Assembly: GCA_024195585.1 (NCBI GenBank)
Contig: SWBL01000690.1
Location: 1 to 11,200, forward strand
DNA from: Aureobasidium sp. EXF-3400
Taxonomy: Eukaryota > Ascomycota > Dothideomycetes > Dothideales > Saccotheciaceae
Direction: 5' to 3'
Length of the DNA: 11,200 bases
Shown: piece after piece, positions 1-7,530 of the stretch
Position numbering within the stretch: position 1 is the first letter of the stretch
Layout: each line of letters opens with the position of its first letter
The notes under the pieces: model-generated
The model's input: only the letters and a program-made list of their open reading frames with translations
The model's database searches: none
What the model was told of the DNA's origin: nothing
Position numbers and translations under genes: made by a program

Positions 1-1
1 T

Positions 2-217
2 GAAGAGTTGGAAAAGTGTGGCAGGAAATACTTGAATATGCTCAAGTCACGCGACAACAAGCTATGTGAGCTCGTGGAGACTGAGACACAAGAATTTGTG
101 GATATCGCCGAGCAGGAATCTGATAAGCTGTCAAAGCTGATTGAGTCTCACAAGACTTCTCTACAATATTCCAAGCGGTCACAAGATGGGACAAGCAAGA
201 GATCTGTCTCTGTTTAG
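2..217 (+). CDS. 3' end of a coiled-coil protein (partial)
   Basis: The frame is open from the left edge of the window and ends in TAG at 215-217, so only about 71 C-terminal residues are visible. They are rich in Glu, Lys, Leu and Ser (for example EELEKCGRKYLNMLKSRD, then a stretch around DIAEQESDKLSKLIESH) with hydrophobic residues at roughly heptad spacing, which suggests a coiled coil. The tail after residue 55 is polar (Ser, Lys, Arg) and probably disordered. No catalytic motif or membrane segment is visible. I do not recognise the family. Charged coiled-coil ends like this occur in fungal N-terminal STAND/NLR domains and in many structural proteins, so no function is assigned. The minus-strand gene to its right ends 37 bases away, so the two are convergent. 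Confidence 0.5.
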   Translation, partial: EELEKCGRKYLNMLKSRDNKLCELVETETQEFVDIAEQESDKLSKLIESHKTSLQYSKRSQDGTSKRSVSV

Positions 218-254
218 ATGGATCGGGAATTAAACGTTGGCATTTGGCTGTTGC

Positions 255-1054
255 TCAGCTTACCTGGAGTACCAGACCATACCGCTGTTTGAATTGTGAT
301 TGCTTGAACATGAAGTCTCCAAATCCAGGTGCTATCTTGTCTTGTTCCTCCCATGCGTCTTCGTATCTGAATGATCTGGCAACACAACCTTTGCTTAACA
401 TCCCACTTCTTAGCCTAATATCGTTTGTAAACAGTTACCATACCTGGAAGATAGGTCTGGCCGTCCATACGTCATTGCGTTCAATTGTGCTTCTTGGCAC
501 TCAGCGAATCTTTCAGCGTTGGAACACAAAGTTCTCCTCAGCATCATCATCTCTTGTTCCTTTGCTGAGGCCCGACTGCCGTCTGGACATACGATGACCT
601 CCAATATAATCAAATTGAAACCGCAAAGATCTCCAGGCTCATCGTGGCACGCCGTAGAGGCGACCCATGATCTTCTGGATGGCTTCGTCGCGGCGAGACA
701 ACATGGTACTGGCAGGACTCTGTTCATAATGTTGATGCTGCATGTCTTTATGGTTAGTAGAATCACTTGGGACCAAGGCACCGAGTTACAGCATAGATTT
801 TGCGCTCTAGAATTCGTCGCTTACATTGTTGTCCATGGGGGTTTTCACATAAGTGCCCTTGCAAAGCTTTATCGAGACCTACGCACGTGGAGAAACGTAA
901 CCTTTCTGATTTGCATTAGCATGGTTTTGTCTCGCTGCATATTTTCCAGCATGATATTTGGCGCTCCTCCGGCCATATCGCTGTCACTAAGGTTGTTTGA
1001 ATCGATCGCTCCAGGCGCGAAGTCAACCATTGGGTGAGGTTCACAGATCGTCAA
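255..1054 (-). pseudogene. Unrecognised three-exon gene, broken by a stop and a frameshift
   Basis: Proposed exons on the minus strand are 1054-887, 737-444 and 375-255. Intron 1 (886-738) has a GTGCGT donor and a TACTAAC branch site before ATGCAG. Intron 2 (443-376) has a GTATGG donor and a TTGCCAG acceptor. Phases agree (0 across intron 1, 2 across intron 2) if one extra T near the join of ...FVFQR and ERFAECQEAQ in exon 2 is discounted. Exon 2 also has an in-frame TGA after ...GRLYGVPR. The intact ancestor would encode about 193 residues: an acidic start (MTICEPHPMVDFAPGAIDSN), a basic middle (GGHRMSRRQSG) and a charged, aromatic end (FRYEDAWEEQDKIAPGFGDF). No signal peptide, membrane segment or known domain is seen. 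Either the gene is decayed or the sequence has an error. The first-intron boundaries are the least certain part; a small extra exon near 840-870 is possible. Confidence 0.45.
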
Positions 1055-1376
1055 TGAACGTAAGTGATCGGAGCTCTTTTGTTGTCGAGATCATTCTTAC
1101 TAACTAATGGCATGTAGACTGGCGCAAGTCTTACTATCTACCCATGCCCATTGATACCATCGGCGCAAGTCTCGAGAAAGTTCTAACTCAGGGCTTTACA
1201 TACATAACCTTCGATTACTTTCACTAATTGCATTGCTATTTGACAGCACTGTAGGTGACTCACTGTTCTGTGCCATTACATGATCCTACTGTGGTATATC
1301 TTGCTTACGTAGCTTAGACTCGGCCATCAAGCTCAAAGCATGTAATCTAAGGCTCAAATCAATACTACGGAGCTCA
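1055..1376. other. Intergenic, nothing recognised
   Basis: This stretch of about 320 bases lies upstream of the 255-1054 gene and holds its promoter if that gene was ever expressed. All three plus-strand frames contain frequent stops. I see no repeat, transposon end, RNA gene or convincing coding segment. Confidence 0.4.
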
Positions 1377-1810
1377 CTAGGTCGTTGACTCGTCCTCTCT
1401 GACGATCAGCTTCTCGACATCTGCAACCATGGATTCAGTGCGCGGCGATAGATGCTTTCGGTTAGCCCCAGGGTCTCTGACGATGTCGCAGCCGAGAGAC
1501 TCAATTGAGTCAGGCGCGTTTGATTAATTGGCGAATATCATATCGAGACAAGAACCCCGCACGAATGATCTGCATGCTACTCACTTGTGATAACGACGAA
1601 GCAGGGCCGAAGCCGAGATCTGTGTGGTATAAGAACCATTGAGGAGCAAGCAGACGCAGTTTTCGTTGAAAGCACGAATCAGATAGGGCATGTCATGCTG
1701 AGTGTGTTCGAGCATAACTCGCTTGGTACATACCGACTGCTTGCTCGACCTGGAACTCGACCTCATGGATGCAATTTCTGACCAACTGGCTCTGACGACT
1801 ATAGAGTCCC
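1377..1810 (-). other. Coding-like minus-strand segment, reading frame unresolved
   Basis: An 85-nt intron can be drawn at 1584-1500 (donor CACAA/GTGAGT, CTGAC branch site, TTGAG acceptor). Two different frames cross it with matching phase. Frame A leads to a final exon reading SLGCDIVRDPGANRKH... and stopping at 1377-1379, but it has an in-frame TGA upstream, near 1694. Frame B leads from ...SASALLRRYH into NLSAATSSETLGLTES... and stops at 1406-1408. Codon choice looks coding in both, and neither has a recognisable domain. The upstream part (for example NCIHEVEFQVEQAV) lies antisense to the proposed first exon of the DUF7587-like gene, so at most one of the two strands is real there. This could be the remnant of a gene or chance open frames. 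Confidence 0.22.
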
Positions 1811-3043
1811 TGCCGAACCCAAATGGTATGTGCAATGATAACGTCCAGATTTGCAACTCTTTTGACGAACCTAGAAAGCAAAGCACAAGATCAGCAGTGC
1901 AATCTTGAGTTTCAAGGAGCAAGAAGACGAACAAGAAGAATACAAAGACCCAGGCAACTCACGATAGGCAGACAAGTGAAACGTTACCAGTGGCGTGCTC
2001 ACATACCTACCGAACACGACACAAATTGCAACGCTGTGTTTGCAAGAAAAATTCTTGAGAACAACATATCCCGTGATGAGCTTAGACAAGATATCCACAA
2101 CCATGGCTACTCAAGTAACACAAGAGTGATTCCTGTGATCTCAGCTACGTGGGATCTCCTGAGGGCCTTAAATCGCGCCAGGTGTATGTACGAAGATGGC
2201 CGTACTGGCGTTCTCATACTGTGTATTGATACGACAATACTTGAGATGGGCAGCATCGTGCCTTGCAACGCTCTCCGCTATAATCTCGGCCTCGATCCAA
2301 ACTGGCTTTTTGATACGGAAAGTCTGATCTGGCAACGTGTCCCTGAGTCGGCTATACTCACGAGTGTCACTTTTCACAAGCTTCGGGTTTCTTCTTTCGC
2401 CGCGATGTTTCCTGCTTGTTTTGTCACACCGATAGATGGACATAAGCGTGGCCTTGCCGAAGTTCGTTCTGAACTGTGCTCAGCCGACCATGACGAGGTA
2501 TCCTGCAACCCTCATACTCTTGTACGTGTTATACTGCAGGATCTCGGCTTGCCAGCGGACGACCTCGTCTGCGATCAACTTGCAGTGATACTCTACGGTT
2601 GGAAACTTGGTCATTCAGGCCCAAAGGCTCTAACCACTCTCGATGAGAAAATTCTGGTTGGCTGCAAGGACTTCATCAAAGAGATACAGCATAGACTATA
2701 TTGTGTCAGTGTTTCGAAAAGGCTCGCAAGGCAGACAAAATGCTTAACAGATGCTCTGAACAAGGACGCTGTCATACTGGAAGAAACCGTCAAAAGAATT
2801 CAGTCAGAGAAATTGGATACATTCGAGACGTGGACCGCTCGAAGGATTGCTACGCAAAACAAATTCCCTGCAGAAGGAAGATATGATGACATCCGTAAAT
2901 GCTTTCCTCACGCATTCTCGGATGGTTCATACAGAAAGTTGAGCAGAAGAGCAATAAGACTGAGCGGACGCATATTTCAAGAGATGAGTCGCGATAGCAC
3001 AGTCATTGTAAGGAGTGACCGGTGGACCACTCAGCGATACTAA
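1765..3043 (+). CDS. DUF7587-like fungal protein, two exons
   Basis: The preferred model joins 1765-1825 to 1875-3043 and gives 409 residues with TAA at 3041-3043. The intron (1826-1874, 49 nt) has a perfect GTATGT donor and a CCTAG acceptor, and the phase is kept. The alternative start is ATG 1823, but that ATG abuts the donor, so 1765 is preferred. Residues about 36-50 are strongly basic (RRRTRRIQRPR), like a nuclear signal or linker. Residues about 58-190 resemble the fungal DUF7587 domain: RYQWRAHIP at the start, then PVISATWDLLRALNRAR, an ILCIDT strand, and IWQRVPESAILTSVTF at the end. The rest (190-409) is mixed and partly helical, with a Lys/Glu-rich stretch near 315-335. DUF7587 has no established activity; its layout recalls ADP-ribosyl-transferase-like fungal domains, but I see no catalytic signature. 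No frameshift or stop is present. The domain call rests on remembered pattern only. Confidence 0.6.
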
Positions 3044-3263
3044 ACCGCGGGAGTTTTCCAACCGCTTGAGCTGCCTTCACTTCTGATCTGCATTCGGAAA
3101 ATCTCTTCGTACAAACAAGCTCTTTCTCCCAAATTTGGCCATCACAGCGCTTCAGCCTTCAGGCCGCATCGCCGACAGGTCTCAACTCACTCGCTCCTTC
3201 TGAGATCCAGCATTACCGCCTCTCTCGTAACACACCTTCCCGGATCATATCGCAACTGCTATA
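3044..3263. other. Spacer downstream of the DUF7587-like gene
   Basis: These 220 bases are pyrimidine-rich in part (runs such as cttctgatctgcattc and ctcactcgctccttc), as is common in fungal 5' flanks, and could be the upstream region of the doubtful ORF starting at 3264. I see no coding frame, repeat or terminator motif that can be defended. Confidence 0.3.
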
Positions 3264-3668
3264 ATGAGCGTCTTTGAGATCGTCGTCCCATTCTCCATCC
3301 AGCACATTGGTCCCGAGACCACGTACGAGATCTTGACCTCGCTCATCTTGCTCTACGCTCGCATTCGGCAACTTCAGATCTTCCTTGTCAGTATCAGTCT
3401 CTTGGCCTACATGATTGTTCCATCTATCGGTACCATCATTTTATCTCTGACTTCCTCATCGTTAAAGTTGCGTTCTGGCTGCCCTGTCACGATGCTGGTT
3501 ATATTGAAACTCGCCATTGATACCGAAAACGTTCAAGCAGCTTCGTCTATTGTTAATATCCTTGCTATCCACTGTCAGCCCGAGGCTATTAAGAGTCCAA
3601 AAAAGGTGAATCCGGGCATTGCATATCTCGACTGGTGTATCACTGATCTAATACCAGCACCTGTCTGA
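3264..3668 (+). CDS. Hypothetical hydrophobic ORF, 134 residues, doubtful
   Basis: An ATG at 3264 opens 134 codons ending in TGA at 3666-3668. The first 40 codons use pyrimidine third positions strongly (GTC, ATC, TTC, CTC), as real fungal exons do. The product has two or three hydrophobic stretches: residues about 20-33, 38-62 and 73-83. A GT at 3387 or 3391 and a CTGAC-to-AAAG acceptor ending at 3467 could define an intron of 81 or 77 nt. The 77-nt version shifts frame to a short tail (VIAFWLPCHDAGYIETRH) and a stop at 3518-3520. The antisense strand carries a long acidic frame over 3250-3450, so even the strand is uncertain. No family is recognised. It may be a small membrane protein, a gene remnant or a chance frame. 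Confidence 0.25.
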   Translation: MSVFEIVVPFSIQHIGPETTYEILTSLILLYARIRQLQIFLVSISLLAYMIVPSIGTIILSLTSSSLKLRSGCPVTMLVILKLAIDTENVQAASSIVNILAIHCQPEAIKSPKKVNPGIAYLDWCITDLIPAPV

Positions 3669-3674
3669 CGTACG

Positions 3675-4081
3675 TTAATTTACTACTGCCACCAAACTTT
3701 GACCTCCAGCTCGCAAACGGAATCTGGACCACATCTCTTCGCAAAACCACGGGTGAAATACGGACTGAGCAGGATCATAAAGGAACGTTGTCAACACAGG
3801 AATATCACTGTTCTTCACTGGAATCTATACATCTGCCTCGCAATGTTTTAATCGTATCGCTTCATCAGCCAGTGACTTGGACAGGGTAGAAATACTTCTG
3901 CGATTGTTCAGAACGCTACTATCGTCAATGCAGTCGGTAAGCGCTAAGTAGAAGCTCAAGTAAAAATCGAAAGCGGGGTTCACCTCGTACAGACCGCTCG
4001 CACACTCGAACTATTCCCAATTTCCACCTCATTGTGATCATAACGACATCGGAACAACTCGTGGTACCTCATGTGGGCCAT
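3675..4081 (-). pseudogene. Unrecognised gene with a frameshift and an in-frame stop
   Basis: From ATG 4081-4079 the minus strand reads MAHMRYHELFRCRYDHNEVE and then, after a one-base shift near 4015 (following ...EIGN), a frame of about 112 codons to TAA at 3675-3677. That frame begins FECASGLYEVNPAFDFY, passes DDSSVLNNRRSIST and ADEAIRLKHCEADV, meets one TAG, and continues in the same frame through LYDPAQSVFHPWFCEEMWSR to a Gly/Val-rich end. Codon use and the aromatic and acidic composition are clearly gene-like over the whole length, and the stop interrupts an otherwise continuous frame. About 135 residues would be encoded. I do not recognise a family. The start may lie further upstream if an exon is missing. 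Plus-strand frames over the same bases also look partly coding and are taken as antisense shadows. Confidence 0.4.
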
Positions 4082-4311
4082 GCGAGAGAGTCAGTTGAGC
4101 TTATTCTGTCAAGCGAATCATTGCAGATGTTCCGCCAGGATACTCGCTAGGAAGCTACCCTGTCTTTCTTACTGTGCGCCAGAAGTCAGCTGCTATCTAC
4201 AAGGGCCGTATAGTTCAAGGAGTCCAGGAGCTACACGAAGGCAGAACGAAGCAAGGCAACAAAGTCTCCAATTGGAAGGCGAAGTCTTGCTAAGCATTAG
4301 ACTCGAGCTGA
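4082..4311. other. Gap between two minus-strand pseudogenes, ambiguous
   Basis: This gap lies just past the point where the NB-ARC fragment stops. The missing NB-ARC segments (Walker B, the GLPLA-like motif) were looked for on the minus strand and not found. On the plus strand two short frames look mildly coding: one running from 4031 to TAG 4148-4150 and one from 4156 to TAA 4291-4293 (YPVFLTVRQKSAAIYKGRIV at its start). They need a frameshift to join and match nothing I know, so no gene is called. Confidence 0.25.
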
Positions 4312-5214
4312 CTATGGCGGAATTGATACGAATCGATTGCCGATGATGAGTCGTGATATCGGCGCTATCAGCTCATTTCGAGGGAGCTCGCAGGCGATAG
4401 CTACAAACGACTGCTCCAATTGATCTATCGAAGACCGGTTGAACCAGAGCACTACAATGAACTTGTCATGATGCTTTCGGGCAAATGCGGCTGCCAGCTG
4501 GGTCTTTCCCATGCCACCAAGTCCGTCTAGCAGGAAGGTCTTGCGTTCTGTCAAGCTGTGCGTAGTAGCTTGCTTCTCAGGAAAACAATAGTCCTCGATC
4601 GCCCGCATCTCTTGTGCACGTTCGACAAACCCTGATGTGAGCTGTAGACTACCAAGGGTGAAAGGAATGTGATGCTTGTCTTGATCTGGGAACATGTGTG
4701 TTAGGACTTAATACACTGGTAGAAAAAGGAACATCTTCGAGCCTCACATACCCTTTGAACGTGCCAGCAGCAATTCTGGCGATACTTTTACCATCTTCTC
4801 CACCACTTCCGACACGGTTAGAGAGTCCTCTTCCAATGGCTTGCCGAACTTGTTCATGTCGAAGTGGTTGTGCTCGAGCGAGTACTTCTCTGTTGCTTCG
4901 GACACGTCGAGGCAGCCCGAGCTCTAGCTGACGACGAAGCTCTGTACAAGTCGTTAGCAAAAGGTCGCCGAAGCGGAGTCACGGTTGCTTCTCTGCTCAT
5001 GCATAGAGGCCACGTCGGCGTAAAACCGTCCGGTCAAGCCAATCCACTACGCTACGTTGCCAAAAGTACGGGGAATGTCCGTAGGATTGCAGTATACGTA
5101 ATCTTCTGCTCGAGAATGCGGGCCAATATTTCTGATTCGAATAGCAACAAGGTGTATACGCCTAGGGATGATATCGTGAATACCGCATTTTGTTGAGGTG
5201 GCTTGCGAGTTCAT
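4312..5214 (-). pseudogene. Broken fungal NLR front half: hydrolase-domain tail plus NB-ARC P-loop
   Basis: Exon C (4685-4312) carries a clear STAND NTPase start: an HHIPFTLGSL lead-in, FVERAQEM, then the Walker A motif GLGGMGKTQLA and a WFNRSS strand. It then runs into unrelated residues and TAG at 4312-4314, so Walker B, ARC2 and repeats are absent. A textbook intron (4751-4686: GTATGT donor, CCTAAC branch, TTCCCAG acceptor) joins it in phase to exon B (4941-4752). Exon B reads like the end of an alpha/beta-hydrolase (SesB/DUF676-like) N-terminal domain: a VVS...SSGCLDVSEATEKY strand, then NHFDMNKF, where the His would be the catalytic His. Exon B has an in-frame TAG at 4926-4924 just after SFVVS. 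A CTAAC/TACAG acceptor precedes it. Upstream, a frame from ATG 5214 runs 55 codons (MNSQATSTKCGIHDI...) to TAG 5049-5047; its link to exon B is uncertain. The P-loop assignment is firm; the hydrolase assignment is moderate. Confidence 0.7.
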
Positions 5215-5334
5215 GGGACATTGACGGAAGATGACGATTATGTATACACGGTGAGATTGCGATATCGAGAAAGCTGCGACCTTGAGCGACCGCGAGATCT
5301 GCCCTTCAGCTGAAGCGAAGTAGCTTGACTGCCA

Positions 5335-7065
5335 TCAGGCGGTCGCGAAATGTAGAGCACCACTCTTCGCTCTCAACTTCTTTCCAAAAAGTTGCAAAGC
5401 AATCACAATAGCGAAGGCCCCAACGCAAATACCGGCTTGAGTGCCGAAGCTCACTTTCGTGCCGCTTGACTTTGCCCATGTGACCTGGAAGTAGCTTATG
5501 ATGAACCCGCCAGTCGCTGTAACACATCAGTATGCATTCGATCAGACCTTCCCTCGTAAGAGAGACTTACTTCTAGCAAAGTTGATCAGTGCAGAGACTT
5601 CTCCAGAAGCTTCAGGATAGCTGTCAAGATTGTATGCTACGAGAGCCACGGTAGTGATCATGATTCCAAACACGTACAGGCCCCAGAAAAGGGATGTTAG
5701 CATATAGTGATAAGCATCCTCTAGTGCGAAGCCTAGTCCGACGAGGCCAGCAATCATGAATGGTTTACTTAGCCAGATGGTTTGGAGACGGACTTCAGGT
5801 TCGAAATGCGCGTCGTGTTACTTGATGCAGCGCTTGGCGATGCTGTCATGGAGCCAGTGACCACAAATTTCGCCAAGAATAGCGGCGACGATTGGTGTGA
5901 AGTAGAAGAATCCGATCTGTTTCGGCCCGAAGTTTTAGAGGGGAGCAGGAAGATTGCGAGGGTTGTGTTGATGCCAACTACCCAGGCGAACGTGAGGCAG
6001 TAGTAAGTCACGGAAAGGAGAACAGTAGGCTTCATCAGTACGCGGAAGGTGCGCATACAGGCTTGGCCAAGGGTATTGCGGAGGTGACGAGAACGGTATT
6101 GAGAGATGCCGATGAGTTGTTGGAGCTGGGAGCCCCTGAATGGCTGATCGATAGGGTCAATGGAGCGGTCGTAGTACGTCTCTTTCACAGAACATATTGT
6201 CAGAACTAGGACGAGAGCGTTCTGCTTGAGTCAGCCAATGTCTGTGGCCATTATTTGTAAGTATTTTTGATGACTTACCATCGCGAAGAATACCCAGAAG
6301 GCGACGGGCCAGTGAAGGGTGGTGATAATGAAAGCGGTGAGAAGTGGTCCCATGTATGGCGACAAAATGATGAAAGCCGCCCAGATATTGATCTTACGAG
6401 CTCTTTCGTGGAAGAAGAACATGTCAAAGATGAACATCAGACCACCTCCTTGAGCTACAGTGCTGGAGAAACCATTCAAATACCAGCGGCCATGAAGGAC
6501 TCAAAGGTCTTCGCAGCGGCGCACCATGCCGCGGTGGCAGTCGAGAGAACAAGAAAGTAGAATAGAATGGGGAGGCGACCTGCCCAAGCTGAGAGAATGA
6601 CAGCAACCACACCACCAGCTCCAAGCATGAAGACGTTACCAACTTGAGAATGATTGACTGTGTCTGGCGAAAGCTTCCACTGACTGTGAAGTATTAGTGT
6701 CATGATGTCGCACAAACAAGCATGATTTGATCAACTCACGCTGCTTGAGGCAGAAGAGTCACAGCGCCAGTGGCACTGCCATAATCCGGAAGGAACGCAG
6801 CAAGACTGATGATGAATAAGATGACATGTTTCCTTGTTGGGGTCCAGTTCAACGTGTCTGAAGGAGAGTCGGAAGGTTGCGGTATCAGGACTGTATGTCC
6901 ATTTCTAGCAGTCTCCAGATTGTTCCTCAACGAGCCTTCAATGTCGGCGACATAACCTTCGGATTCCTTGAAGCCATGTATATCGGCAATATTCTCCATT
7001 GTCTGCGCCTGGCTCCCGTGCTTGTCGTCGTTCATAATGTTGGTTGATGGTACGTCCAGGTTCAA
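5335..7065 (-). pseudogene. MFS transporter (DHA1 family, HOL1-like) pseudogene, four exons
   Basis: Exons are 7065-6740, 6683-6279, 6221-5571 and 5516-5335, with introns of 56, 57 and 54 nt that have GTGAGT or GTAAGT donors and CAG acceptors. The product is a plasma-membrane major facilitator of the fungal drug/polyamine type. About 75 cytosolic residues end in DTLNWTPTRKH, TM1 starts at HVILFIISLAAFLPDYGSA, and later landmarks are DMFFFHERARKINIW, SPYMGPLL, VKETYYDRSI, IGFFYFTPIVAAILGE, LDSYPEASGEVSALINFAR and, after the last splice, TTGGFIISYFQVTWA. Damage: one missing base near 6480 (after ESFMAAGI), one missing base in a C-run near 5942 together with a TAA, and a second TAA near 5820 (IK*HDAHFEPE). 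Splice phases close only if both missing bases are restored, which supports true small deletions or sequencing errors in a once-normal gene. Substrate cannot be told. Confidence 0.85.
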
Positions 7066-7446
7066 TGCGATGTTCGGAGAAGGATAATTGAGGATCTCGA
7101 GTGCGGGGCCCCGGACACATACTAATAATCTTTAGCCGCGTCTTCCGGCGAGCCTTTCCGATACAAGCTTTCGAACTTCCGACCGGTCTGCATCTACCTT
7201 GCTCTAGACCTCGGACAATGCTATCTTTCCGAGGTTCTGCACACTCTTCGCACCCGCTTATGGCCCCCTAAGGCGCGACAACAGCAAAATCATATCACAG
7301 CATCGGACAGCCGTCACTCGAGGTGAAGTTCTGATGATGGACTGCTGACAGCGACTCAAACTTCGATATCGTGCTTGTGCAGGCGTCCGGTCCGCGGCCA
7401 ATGAATTAATTTAGTCATTACATTCGAGCAAAGCCAGAAAGCGTTA
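7066..7446. other. Divergent intergenic region between MFS pseudogene and TPR-ZZ gene
   Basis: This region would hold the promoters of both flanking genes. In the plus direction a frame without stops begins at 7411, after TAA 7408-7410, and runs into the TPR gene, so 7411-7446 may be a remnant of its missing 5' part. A TATATAT run lies just inside the downstream gene model at 7495-7501, about 30 bases before ATG 7531. No NB-ARC motif, transposon end or other gene is visible on either strand. Confidence 0.35.
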
Positions 7447-7530
7447 GTGGGATCTTTGGCAGATACTCTGCCGTCCCGCTTTCGACACGCAGCATATATA
7501 TCGACAATCGTGAGTATTATTCTGCTTGCC

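Noticed and set aside
519..1037. Plus-strand frame of 172 codons
   Set aside because: It lies antisense to the three-exon minus gene, whose splice phases and composition are better. The plus frame reads as Ser/Leu/Ile-rich shadow.
3690..3936. Plus-strand coding-like pieces (FDLQLANGIWTT..., TGIYTSASQCFNRI...) with a possible 56-nt intron at 3937-3992
   Set aside because: The minus strand has one continuous frame over the same bases with only one stop, while the plus pieces sit in different frames and do not join well.
4071..4346. Plus-strand frame of 91 codons overlapping the end of the NLR relic
   Set aside because: Low-complexity Cys/Arg/Ser composition with no motif, and it overlaps the end of the P-loop exon on the other strand.
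5782..6560. Plus-strand frames at 5782-6003 and 6267-6560
   Set aside because: They are antisense to well-supported MFS exons.
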